Part shown: in pieces, positions 47,616 through 58,889 of the stretch
Layout of the letters: the number at the start of each line of letters is the position of its first letter
How positions within the stretch are numbered: the first letter of the stretch is position 1
From: Mixophyes australis
Lineage: Eukaryota > Chordata > Amphibia > Anura > Limnodynastidae
Reading direction: 5' to 3'
DNA: 64,000 nt
NCBI GenBank assembly: GCA_036250195.1
Contig: JAVHZZ010000005.1
Location: forward strand, 69,065,505-69,129,504
Translations under genes and position numbers: made by a program
The notes under the pieces: model-generated
Told to the model about the DNA's origin: nothing
What the model saw: only the letters and a program-made list of their open reading frames with translations
Database searches by the model: none

Positions 47616-47972
47616 TCATCATCATCATCATTTATTTATATAGCGACACTAATTCCGCAGCGCTGTACAGAGAACTCATTCACATCAGTCCCGGCCCCAT
47701 TGGAGCTTACAGTCTAAATTCCCTAATATAGAGACACACTCACACACAGACAGACAGAGAGGGAGAGACTAGGGTCAATTTTGATAGCAGCCAATTAACT
47801 TACCAGTATGTTTTTGGAGTATGGGAGGAAACCGGAGCACCCGGAGGAAACCCACGCAAACACAGGGAGAACATACAAACTCCACACAGATAAGGCCATA
47901 GTCGGGAATCGAACTCATGACCCCAGTGCTGCGAGGCAGAAGTGCTAACCACTAGGCCACTGTGCTGCCCAT
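47616..47972 (-). mobile_element. tRNA-derived SINE, full-length, 7-bp TSD
   Basis: On the minus strand it starts with a tRNA-like head: A box TGGCCTAGTGG (47959-47949) and B box GAGTTCGATTCC (47916-47905). The body follows (gtttgcgtgggtttcctccg, catactggtaagttaattgg), then a tail tgtaagctccaatggggc..cagcgctgcggaattagtg..ctatataaataaatgatgatg. Target duplication ACTCATA at 47609-47615 and 47973-47979. It sits inside the minus-strand LINE fragment. The tail is shared with fragments at 18955 and 23525. The partner LINE is probably an L2/CR1-like element (inference from the similar tail). Confidence 0.9.
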
Positions 47973-47979
47973 ACTCATA

Positions 47980-48400
47980 GCAATGCTATGTAACTTATGG
48001 CAGATATCACTCAGCTCAGTTTTAATACAAGTATCATGAGCGGACTGCTTATGATGAGGAAGTATTATGATTGAGGTTATATTGTGCAAGGATCACTTCT
48101 CTGTCAAGAGCAGATCAATGCGAAAGTACAAGCCATGAACATGAGAGAAAAATGCATAATCTCTAGTAATAGGGCGTTTCACTCTCCATGCATCATATAA
48201 GTCATGTTCTTCAAGGATCAAAAAAAAAACTGAAGAGGTACAGGAATCAAGACAGGGAGCAGTGGAAGTGGGAGACCTATCCAATTTTGAAACAGGAGCA
48301 AAATTAAAATCCCTCATAAAGAACAAAGCAAGGTCTGTGTTTTGTTGGTTTATCTTCATTATTTAAGATTTAGCATTTAAAATAATAAAGTTTTGCAGGG
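47980..48400 (-). mobile_element. Tx1/L1-like LINE, endonuclease (APE) segment
   Basis: The minus strand 48359-48093 reads MRDFNFAPVSKLDRS, LYDAWRVKRPITRDYAFFSH, HGLYFRIDLLLTEK. This corresponds to the GDFNxxxxxxxD...DxWRxxxPxxxxYTFxSxxHxxxSRIDYxL core of the APE-type endonuclease. Key positions are altered (RDFN for GDFN, FRID for SRID), so it is inactive. Confidence 0.82.
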
Positions 48401-50765
48401 ATAAGCAACACTAAATTATCCTCTTTATTATATTGATAAATATATATTGTACCGAAAACCACCCTTTAAGAATGTACTGCTGCTTATGGACCAGTGCTGT
48501 GTGCTTGCCCCGGGCTAAAGTCTGCAAGCCAACCCCGGGTGATATTGGTAATCAAGCAGTGCATTTCCCACCAATGGGGGATTTATTTCGGCAAGTGCCA
48601 CCAAATTTGAGACAGAGTACCCACACCACCAGAGACGCCAGCATAGAGGGCAAGATACCACCAATAGTAAATCTTTTGAGCATTTTTGCTCATTTTAATG
48701 CAAATTGAGGTTTTGGATAGAGGTAATCTGATATTATACCAATCATCAGGGTCGAGCATGTTCCCCATGTCCTCCTCCATTTTGAGTTCATGTGGGTCCT
48801 TTGGAGAGGGTCGCTCATATTTTAATATGAGATGAATGAAGACTTGTGTGTGCAGAAACATACCACTGAGGAGGATTGGTGAATATATAGATGGGAACGA
48901 CGAACAGTGTTGTAGAGGTGTCAAAGTTGAAAGTACTGATAAAACAAGAAGAGGGGATATGAAATCTTGTTTGAAGATCAGCAAATGTCTGGAATAGATC
49001 AGTGGGGGCTAAGTCATTGAGAAATTTAATGTCATGTCGCGTCCACTCCTTGAACTGGGTGAGGGTGATCCCTAGCAAGAACAGGTGTTATTCCATAGAG
49101 GAGTCATACGCTATGCATTAGGATTGAGGTCATATCTGTTAACAGTGTGTTTCCAAATAACCAGTGAAAATGTTTAGGGGGAAGGTAGGTGAGATGTAGG
49201 CTGCCTGTGATGCGCTTTAAGACACAAAAGTGAAGTGGGCAAGTAAATGTTGAAGAGAGCAACATGAATGTCAACCCAAACCCTTGTATTAGGAAGCGAG
49301 TGTAGTAGGACTGCTTGAGTTAGGTGAGTGGCTCAGTAATATTTTTAAAAAAATGGGGAAAACCATCTTGGATATTTTTATGTAGTATACTCATGTGGAT
49401 TCTGGTCTTCAGTGCCGACCAAATGACTTTGGTGGTCACTTGTTGGAGCATCTTAAAAGTGTTCACAGGCACCTTAAGGGAGGTGTCTGAAAAAGATATA
49501 AAAGATTGGGTAAAAAAATCATCTTAAGTGATGGTATTCTGCCCATCCAAGAGACTGTGAGAAAGTTCCACTTAGTAAGGTAGACTTGATATATTCCAAT
49601 AGATGGGGGAAATTAGCTGCATAAAGTTGATTATTGGTTCCGGTGAGATAAATACCCAAGTATTTGTTTCTTTGGGGGGGAGGTGGGGGCTGCCATTTAA
49701 AATCAAAACTTGCATTAAGAAGTTATAGATGAGTAGGAGAAATATTCAGATCAAGGATTACAGACTTAGAGACATAAATTTTGTAAATTAGACAGTTCCC
49801 TGAATAGGGATAAGTCATTAAGTAGGTACGGTGGGAGACAAGTGCGTTGGTGATAGACAAAAGAATGTCGTCCACATATCCACATATAAAGATATATTGT
49901 GCTTCAAAGGACCTACTCATAAACCAAAGATGTCAGGTTTTTGAGAGAGTTTGATAGCAAGGGGTTCTAGCATAAATGCAGAGATTGGAGGAGAGAGTGT
50001 GCAGCCCTAATGAGTTCCATTTTTAATGTTAAAAGAGGATCATTTAAAACCACTGACCAAGACAGAGGCCATAGGGTTAAAATAAAGAGATGCTATGCCT
50101 CTAAGAAAAAAACCTCTCATGCCCCATACCGCAGGGGTCTGTCACAAATAGGGCCATCCCACCTTTTCCGTGGCTAGGGCTGCCATCAAGTTAGAGAGCT
50201 TGTCTACATTGGAGATATAGATAAAATCTATGGCTCGCCTGGTATTACCCGAAGGCTGATAGCCAGGGATAAAACCCATCTGGTCTGAATGCATAAAGGA
50301 AGTAATCACGCGATTCAATGTATTAGCCAACAGTTTGACAAACAATTTAAGATCTACATTCAACAAGGAAATAGATCTGTAATTACTGCTGATGCAGTGC
50401 GGGTCCCAGCCAGGTTTGTGTATCACTATAATTTCAGTGCAAGTGGTGGCTGAATCAAATTAGGAACTCTGAAGAGCCCCAGCAGTATGGGCATGATGGG
50501 TGCATTCTTTTTTTTCCTAATAAATGGCAATTTAGTTATCAGGTCTAGGTTCCAAGGCATTTTTAAGTTCTTAATAGTCTGTTTGATTTCTTCGTCAAAA
50601 CTATCTTTAATCAGAAAGTCAGATTGTGTCGAGGGGAGTTTGAGAAGATGGAACGAGTCAAGAAAATCCTTTAATTTGGGGTGTAGAGTTATACGAGGTA
50701 TAAAAGCCCTTGAAGACATTGGCTATTTTCTTGGGATCGTATGTGAGGTCGCCAGCATCCATTGA
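48401..50765 (-). mobile_element. Tx1/L1-like LINE fragment A, reverse-transcriptase domain to C-terminus
   Basis: In minus-strand order: FLIKDSFDEEIKQTIKNLKM (about 50630-50560), NYRSISLLNVDLKLFVKLLAN (50384-50322), MGFIPGYQPSGNTRRAIDFI (about 50280-50220), YVDDILLS (49878-49855), QFKEWTRHDIKFLNDL (about 49055-49010), then LDPDDWYNIRLPLSKTSICI and the GVGTLSQIWWHLPK zinc-knuckle relic (about 48625-48590). The catalytic box is YVDD rather than the usual F/YADD, and there are many frameshifts. Fragment A ends before the endonuclease of fragment B, so two copies are juxtaposed. Confidence 0.85.
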
Positions 50766-50825
50766 TGTGATATGATTGCACTTATTTGTCAATTTTTTTG
50801 CGCTAGAAATCTGTCTGCCCGATCC

Positions 50826-51182
50826 GGTGGTAATCACTTTTCCGAAGCTGTAAAAGCCGACAGTATTTACCCCGGCAGGATGAAACCGAAGACCTCATCG
50901 CTGACTGACTGAAAAGACTGACACCTCAAACGCAGACTTTCCTCAATTGCGGCACCTGAACAAGCCTGCAGTGGGCGATACCGTCACCTTGAAGAGACTA
51001 TGTGATCCAAGTTGTTAAGGTAGTAATTTAAAGAGGCGCCGCCTGTACAAGGTACATGCTTTAGTAATGAACCTTGTACAGGCAGCGCCTCCTTAAATTA
51101 CTACCTTAAGAACTCGGGTCACATTCACTCTCTTCAAGGTGACATCATCGCCCGCTGCCGGCTTGTTCAGGTGCCGCAATTG
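50826..51182. mobile_element. foldback element, left end related to 58890-59394
   Basis: The left end ggtggtaatc..tccgaagctgtaaaagccgacagtatttac matches the end of the foldback at 58888-58935. Interior arms 50944-51053 and 51071-51182 are inverted copies (attgcggcacctgaacaagcc, gtcaccttgaagaga, gcgcc(g/t)cctgtacaaggt and complements) around a short loop. The outer right end is missing. Confidence 0.78.
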
Positions 51183-53959
51183 GAAGAGCCCCCACACGCA
51201 AATAGACCACAGAAAGACATGGTAAAGGGACACAGGGATAAGCCCAGTGCTTTTAGTAGGAGACAGTAACTTTTAAATTGTAATTCAACAAAGGGAATGG
51301 AGAGGCCGTAAGATTACAGATGATTACAGAAAACTATATAGCCCTGTTTCCCAGGAATCTCGCAGGACAGCAGCCCCCAAACACAAATGCAAAATAGACA
51401 AACCGTGGACTCACAAGCAAAATAGTGAGAGGTCTCTTACATCTAGGGTTCAGTGAAGGTCTGTGAGTGCTGGAAAGGGTAATCAAGTAGAGGACCAATC
51501 AGCAAGTGTAGAATGTTTCCTAGATAAGGGCAGCAAAGAAGTAGAGGTCTACATGAACTCAATAAGCTTCAATCTCTGCAATAGGTAATGTCCCCGATCG
51601 AGTATTATGATTGAGAAAGTCGAGTTTGTGTGAGTGAAAAGAAGTGGGTATGGAAACCAAGGAGTGAAGACATTTCACTACTTCTGACAGATTTCTTCAT
51701 TTCCTTAAAATGGTGGGGGAGAAGTATTAAAAAATAAGAGTATTAGTTCAAAGTGAGAGATGGTTTTCAGGTTGCCTGCAGCAAGGAGGATTTTCTTTTT
51801 AACAGTGTAGTAGTGTAATCCCATTGCGTGGTGTCAAGGTCTGTTGAGGCTTTGGTCGAAAAAAAAGTCTGTTACAAATAAGAAAGCAATGCTCCTGGTC
51901 ATCATCTTGAGCAACAATGTCAAAGTACTGATTGTGATTCAACTCAACCCCCTTTAAAGAGAAGCCTTTTTTCTCAATTTTAAACTTTGATTCAAATGAT
52001 GAGATCTAAAAAGTAGAAAAAAATATAGTAGAACAATCTATCACTAAATAAACCAACAGTCTGTTGAACTCCATTCTACTTGGTTGAAGTTACCAAACAG
52101 TCTGTTGCATGGGAAATTGTTCAAACTGATCCTACCATTTCCTTTGTAGCTGATTAGCTGGATAGCCGCACCAATTGATTCAAATTATAACACAAATGCA
52201 ATAGTAGAGAGATGTCATTGATTTAAATTGTTACTATAAGCAGATTTTTTTTATTATTAGAGAGTGAGTTCTATCATTATACATATAGTATTGTCAAAGT
52301 AGGTACGATCAGGGCTGGTGCAACCATTAGACAAATGTAGGTGGTAGTCTATTGAGATGATGGGTGATGTCCCCAAGGCACCCCTACACAGGTGCCAGAT
52401 GTTGACATTTAGGAGGAAAGTTCTTACCTGCTCCTCAACGTCAGTGATGTGCTGGGAGACTGGCACTGGACTACAAAATCACAGTCCAGGACCATACTAC
52501 CAATCTTAAGGGAGCAGGAGGTATCACCTCCCCTCCTTCCAATCTGCTAAGGTAAGAAGCAGAAGGGGGCGGGGTGCCACCCAGGGTAACCACAATGCTT
52601 CTACAGTCACTGGGTGGGATGCATTAGAGTTCATTTACTGCTGTTTGTTTTCTAATAATATGTTATGCATTATGCATATTAGGGGGTACCCCCAAAGCAG
52701 TTTTTTAAAACTGTTAAAAACAGTTTTGTATTACTGTCTTTTGTATTAACAAAGATATTTTTTTTGTTTCTTCTGTTTCTTTTCACAAACTAAAGTCCTA
52801 GTATTCTAGACCATAAATATACTGAATGGAGTGTTGCTAATTATAGCCAAACACACTAATTTCCCAATAATAACCTTTTCAATAATAAAATCGCTTTATT
52901 CCATTTCTCATTAATGATTAAATGCTTGGCTTTTCTCGTAAAATATAAAATTTCTGGGCAAACACAACCCTTCTTAGATTTCACATCACACCTTTTCAAG
53001 AAAAAAATCTTACCTTCCTGAATTACCTGGCCTACTTTAGCTAATTTTCTTTTTGAGCTTTTCAAAAGCAGACAGGAACAAGATAATGGCATTTGGGTCA
53101 ATCATGGAAAAATGAATGCACTGTTCCTCCTGGCAGAAGCTGCGATGACAGGCAGTTTAGGAGTGAATTAGGGAGGGCGGCAAAGTCCACATACAAACAG
53201 CTAAAGGAAACATACAACATTGTGGCAACACAGAACAGGAAGCCTCAGGCAGAGAACAGGTTATGAATGGTCCTAACTGTTTTATCTGATGTATTTTTTA
53301 TCATTTTAGTTTAGCAGATTTAGTAGACCAACCAGAATAATGTCATCTACTAATATAAAAAATATATTTAACTTTAATGTGTTTAGCAATAATCCAATAG
53401 TAAAGGCAATATAAATCAAATTATGTAGTGCAAATAATATTTTTAAATGGAAAAAATGTTAAAACCCGCTGATAAAATATTTCCAAATATGCATGTTAAT
53501 AATATCTTTTATATCTATTATTCATTTAGGAGTATTTTCAAATGCATTTTTAGATAACAGCACTGGAAACACAGAGATACATAACGCATGCATTTCTGTT
53601 TCTGGATGAATAAGCATCTTTCATATTTTTTTTATGAGAATGTGAGAAAAATGGATGGATGCTCCCAGTTCAAGACAGAGTTCTAAGACCAGAAAAAAAA
53701 ACAACAATTATTATATGTTCAAGTATCAGCACAAACACAAAAACTAATTTAAGCATTTATGATGTAATGGGTAATGTTTTTAGAAAGTTGTGTACCCTAT
53801 TTACTTCTTCAACATAGAAATAGTAATTGATAGAGAGACGGGATCATACCACTTCAAGAATTTGTGACCAATACAGTATTATTTAAAAATGTATGAATGG
53901 TATCTATTATCCATAATACTTGGGGTATTTTGCATAAAGGGTTTATCCGATAGCGCATC
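51183..53959. other. intergenic sequence, no gene recognised
   Basis: 51183-52000 may be further decayed LINE sequence, but no protein block can be read. 52000-53959 is AT-rich with no recognisable feature. The 81-codon minus-strand frame at 52856-53101 has no domain. Confidence 0.4.
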
Positions 53960-55025
53960 ATGCCTATAAAATATACTAAATATCCTCAAAAGGTCTCATT
54001 TCAACGCTATACAACGCATTACTCTCCACCTCCACAGAGATCAAGGACTGATTCCAAGCACAGTGGGAAGCGGACCTGGGAACGTCCCTAGATCCAGAAG
54101 AGTGGTCGGACATTTATGAATGGACAGCGCGTTGTTCCATAAATGTCCGTATCAAAGAAAATGCCCATAAACTGCTCCATAGATGGTACTATGTACCTGC
54201 TAGGCTCCATGTTATGTATCCACAAACGAACCCCACATGTTGGAGAAATTGTGGCCATGTTGGCACCTTTATGCATATTTGGTGGGACTGTCCCAGAATA
54301 CGCTCGTACTGGACAGCGGTTCTCACACTAGCTACAGCGGTCCTCAACACTCCCATACCCTCCGACCCTAAGCATGTACTATTACCCTTACCTCTCCCGG
54401 ATATCCCTACACATGCACATAAGCTCCTCCGGCACATAATCAGCGCGGCTACTTGCCAGATAGCTGCTTCTTGGAGAAGTCCCACACCCCCTACTCTCCA
54501 AATGGTCTGTGGTCGGGTTTGGCATATTTACCAAATGGAGCACATCACTAGTGTGCTGAGGGGCTCCTCTGTGTCTTTCCATAAAGTCTGGTCTCCTTGG
54601 GCCTCACACCATAATCAACCCCTGCTTCAATTCTAGTAAGACCAATCCCTTATTGAAATTAATGGATTTGACTTCTTCCTGTTAAAGGCGTGAATCCCTT
54701 ACCCCTAACCCCTCTAATTCTTTCCCCCCCCCCCTTTCTTGCCCATCATTCTTACTCACCCCCCTTATCTTCTTTTTATTATCTTTTTTTTCTTTCTGTT
54801 TTGTTTTAAAAAAAAAAATAAAAAAAAAAATAACATCTTCACGGTACAAGATCAACACGCAGTCAAATTTACACTGTAAAAGCATGGTGAGAAAAAACTG
54901 TACATTGTGTCTAACTATATATGTACAAGTACTTGTTAATGTACTTTTTGAGAATTTTGTAATTTTGTTAAAGATACGATGTTACTATTAATAAAACGTA
55001 CTTAAAAAAAATAATAAAAAAAAAT
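53960..55025 (+). mobile_element. Tx1/L1-like LINE 3' fragment with A-rich tail
   Basis: The + strand, in shifting frames, reads AQWEADLGTSLDPEEWSDIY (about 54058-54115), NVRIKENAHKLLHRWYYVPA (about 54150-54205) and TCWRNCGHVGTFMHIWWDCP (about 54235-54295, frame 54214-54636). It continues to ...VWHIYQMEHITSVLRGS. The CWRC-H-H-C zinc-knuckle pattern is the end of a Tx1/L1-like ORF2. The C-terminal 140 codons (54214-54636) are still open, followed by a T/A-rich 3' UTR and an A-rich end (aataaaaaaaaata) near 55010-55025. 5'-truncated. Confidence 0.85.
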
Positions 55026-56789
55026 ATACTAAATAATGTTTAAAAAGGCCACTATAGCCAACTCTCTAACTATAGTATTAGGAGATGATTTTTTGTAGTT
55101 TTTTGTAGTGAATGGTGAACTCTGCAAGCTGATTTAGTGGCATCACCCTTGAAAATAAGTAAAGTCCTACAGCGAGAATATTTTTATATTCTCATCCTTT
55201 ATTTACTAAATACAAAGGTAAAATGGGAATTTCAAGGGAAGATCGCATTCAATCTGTGTAAAACAAACATATTAGTACTTGATAGTGTTTTTGTTTCATT
55301 ACATTTTATTAAGTGCTGGAGTTTTACTATGAAAACTATATAAACACACAACCTTTTCAATGAGATGTGCACCATGCATCTCTTTATAATACTGATTATT
55401 AAAATTGAATTATATATTGAATTAGTGTAAAAATTACAATTCAATATAATGCAATCAAATCACTCACCTGATGCAATAAAGTGGGATGAGTGAAGACTTG
55501 ATGGCCAACGTCTTTGATAAGTTGTGGAAGCTGTACAATGCTGTCATTTGTGTGAAGTTGTTCACCGTCAAATCAAGATGAGTAGCTGTCTCCGTTTCTC
55601 TGATATGCAAAATTTATGTGGAATTTAATCGTTTTACAATCAAAGCAGTAGGAGAAGTGGTGGTATAGCATACCATCATATATGGGCCCACTTTGACCAC
55701 TGGGCATACGAGGGCAGCTAGCCCGCTCTATTGCACTGATTACTTAATGGTACTAGTTTCCAATCAGCATCTGAAGGGTCCGGAAACTGTGGTAGAAAGT
55801 TGAAAAGAGCACACATAGATAGATGTCAGTTTTCAAGATTTTTTATGTGACATTTTGGCACAAAGTACCAACATTTTTATTCTTAAATCACACTCTAGCA
55901 GTATGTCCATGTAAATCAACTATTACTGTTCAGCAGTAATATCCTCACATTAGCAATGAAAACATATAAGTTGTAGAGAGCACACATAGATAGATGTCAG
56001 CTTTTAAGACTTATGGTTTATTATGATCCAAAAATGTCTAGAACATTCCACTATTGCTGCTCTGCTACTTACTGCAGTACTCTCTACTGAATCTTCCACA
56101 ACTGGCAACAAATATTTAATAATGCATTACCACATACAATTATGGTTTGATACCAACAAAATAATATGTAAAGGGTGTTTCTTTCAACCTGTTTTTGACA
56201 TGCTATTTTTAAGATGCTACATGCTATTTTCAAGCCACTATATTATAATGATTTTAATGAACAAACACAGCCATATGTTTCATATAACAGTTGTTGGGAA
56301 AACTACAGGCATTAAGAATTAGCTTAGCTTGCAGGAATAGCTTAGTGTGCAGATTGTGAGCTTAATCTAAGGTCATGAGCTATGGAGAAGTTGTGTTTAG
56401 TAACAGGTTTGATGAGTTTTAACCAGCTAACATTGCAACATGTAATACTGCACCATATAGCACAATATTAGAAAAACAACACCAAAAAATGTATAGATTT
56501 GGGTATGCGCAAATAAGACCAGGGTTTTAAGTATCACTGTAAGTTCCTATACACATCAGTACTTCAGCCATCATCACCCTCATTTACTTGTAGAGTGCCA
56601 AAAATTTTGTAGCGTTGAACAGTTAAAAGTCACATGAATACTAATTAAACATAATAAAGGATTTAAGAACAAATACAAGATTAAGTTATCCAAGTAAGTT
56701 AAACATAAAACCCAAACACTCACAAACTATTTTACTTAAAACATAACAGGTACATTTTTGGTGGACAATGATGTACATGTGGAGATGTG
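55026..56789. other. intergenic sequence with a spaced direct repeat
   Basis: gagcacacatagatagatgtcag at 55808 recurs at 55979 (171 bp apart), each followed by ttttcaagatttt / cttttaagactta. 55640-55700 is an inverted fragment of the repeat at 15873/31413. 56570-56640 is a decayed SINE-tail remnant. Nothing coding. Confidence 0.45.
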
Positions 56790-57880
56790 TCCCGTGAAGA
56801 GGGCAAAGATGGAAGAGAAGAGAAGAAAGAAGAAAAAGAAAACTCACCGGTCCTGGAATGCAGCAGTGAATTCCCATCTTCTTTCCTTGCAGGTGCCGGT
56901 AACAATGGGCAGCTGAGCTAATCAGGGCTCAGCTTCCCCTGTCAGCAATGCTACCCTGCCACAAGAAGACTACAGGAAAGACTCTGTATCAAGGAAAGAA
57001 GATGGCGGTGGTGGAAGTGGCAGAAAGTCCTTGTAAGGGCTAGGAGCTATCCTGCCACAAGAATACGGCCACGGCACAGCGTGCTGAACGAGAGAAGAGA
57101 CGCCGCTCGCTGAAGGTTATGGAAGACCTGAAAACACTAGGGCAAGCTGAATATCCTGAGCGGAGCAGGAAAGTATAAAATACTCTTGTTGGACGCAAGG
57201 CCCGTATTGCAAGATGGGCATTAGGCCCAGGGACAAGTAGTGGGCACAAGGCCTAGCCTCATTAGGGATAGCAAAAATAATTTGGGCTGTAAGCCTATGG
57301 TGCTAGGGGGCACCAAGCCCACTAACTATGTTAGCAGGGTGCTAGGCCCTTGATACTTGATTAGGGTGTCTTAGGCCCATGTGGTTAGAAGGGCACTAGG
57401 CCCTATATAGTTAGAAGGGTGTTAGGCCCTTAACTTAGGGGGTTTGATCCTCTGTGAGCAGTTAATTGTAGGCTGTTGAGGGTGGAGTACTATTCCCCCT
57501 TAAGTAGGTCTGGAAGGGCATCAAAAGTACTGAGCCCCATGAGAGGCGGGCTTAGAAGCCGGGGTTCAGGCCATGGCGGATGTCTGCAGAGTGGCTAAGT
57601 ACTGGTGGACATGGGTGGTACAGGAAGGGTGAACAGCAGCAGGCTAGGTCCACTCCCAGAGTAGAAGTGACCATTGGCAACACACTGAACTGTTAGTGTT
57701 GTTTTTATGTAACCTGTGACTTATTAGTATCCTTCTGTAGGAACCAAAGGTCTGGCTCCAGCAACAGCAGACGCAAGGTGTGGTTCCCGGATTGCTGTGC
57801 AGAAGAGCACAGTGTTTCTCATAGTGGTCCCTCAGGATTGGGTGAGTACCTGGGGTGTCGGGAAGGGGATTGCGGTTTAT
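56790..57880. repeat. GC-richer dispersed sequence with GGGC..AGGCCC motif array
   Basis: Between about 57300 and 57435 a motif of the form gggc(a/t)cta(g)gccc recurs five times (gggcaccaagccc, gggtgctaggccc, gggtgtcttaggccc, gggcactaggccc, gggtgttaggccc) at 20-30 bp spacing, usually preceded by tagaa or tagca. The whole block contrasts in composition with its AT-rich flanks and resembles LTR or leader sequence of a retroelement, but has no termini I can define and no real reading frame. Confidence 0.5.
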
Positions 57881-57884
57881 GTGG

Positions 57885-57980
57885 CCTTGTTCCCCTAGGC
57901 ACCAATTACAGGCACAAGAGACACATGGTAGACAGGGCCTTGCTCTTGAGAGCTTACAGTCTACAGGACTCTATCAAGCA
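57885..57980 (-). mobile_element. L2-like LINE tail remnant
   Basis: gacagggccttgctcttgagagcttacagtctacagga is the complement of the tagattgtaagct..gagcaggg motif in the L2-like tails. Very short. Confidence 0.4.
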
Positions 57981-57983
57981 ATA

Positions 57984-58320
57984 TAGAGGTCTATTTATTA
58001 AGACCCTGAATTACGAAAGATGTCCTATTGCTGCCTATTGCCCTGCAGAAATTCTTAGCTCCCTGACAATACTAGCTAGCAGCAGTAAAAGTACGTTTTA
58101 CCGCTTGCCAGGGCAGTAAGGCTAATTCTGTGCACGCATAAGCTGGTTTGCCTAATTGGGCTTCTACTTCCAGATTCACTTTAAAACAAGTTATTAAAAA
58201 GAAATTTTCAAAAAATAGAAATAAAAAAAAGTATATATACGTAAGCAGCTGTAGTGCATCGGGAAAACATTTCATATACTGTGCAGGAATGTAAATGGGG
58301 ACCTTGATGAATCAGGCCCA
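57984..58320. mobile_element. possible MITE (GGTCTATTTATTAAGACC ends)
   Basis: aggtctatttattaagacc at the left and ggaccttgatgaatcaggccc at the right resemble degraded inverted ends of the TTTATTAAG/CTTGATGAATC type common among these MITEs. Inner arms are weak (ctattgctgcctattgccctgc). Confidence 0.35.
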
Positions 58321-58887
58321 GTGTACTTTCTGTGTATTTATTTCCTTGATAACATGTTATTTATTATATTTCAGTTCCAAGGAACTCACACACAGCAAGA
58401 AACTCACTGATACACCCACCTCCGCCCATCAAGGTATGCAAAATATATGCACTTCCATATACCCATCCATCTTGGCACTCTGATGTATGACATTCCAGTA
58501 ACAATGAATGCATTTACAAAAATATCATATGATATTATACATTTTTACACATTCCTAAGATACAATTTAGATTTGAAATTCAAATGCTTTTGTTACAAGG
58601 GAGTGAAATAATATTTTGTAAATATTTTGCTTCTGTTCTTGGTACCACTGGGCTGTGGTGCTGCTTTATTAAAAAATAATCTATTTTAATTACTTCTGCA
58701 TACATTATTATCTCTTTTCCAAATAATGTAATGTAGTTCCTGTGCCTATGGGGGTCAACCTGCACCTGGAAAGGTGTGGGGTGTTAAACTTCACTTATAG
58801 AATCGCATCACCTTTTCCGAGTTTTCTTCTGGACACAGACACAGTGTCTCTCTCTCGACTTGTGCAGGACCTGGATTTCTTTCGGTG
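58321..58887. other. intergenic sequence, nothing recognised
   Basis: Moderately AT-rich; no gene or repeat supported. Confidence 0.4.
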
Positions 58888-58889
58888 GT

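Noticed and set aside
47905..47972. Functional tRNA gene
   Set aside because: A and B boxes are present but belong to the head of a SINE with a long unrelated body, tail and target duplication; the cloverleaf is not maintained.
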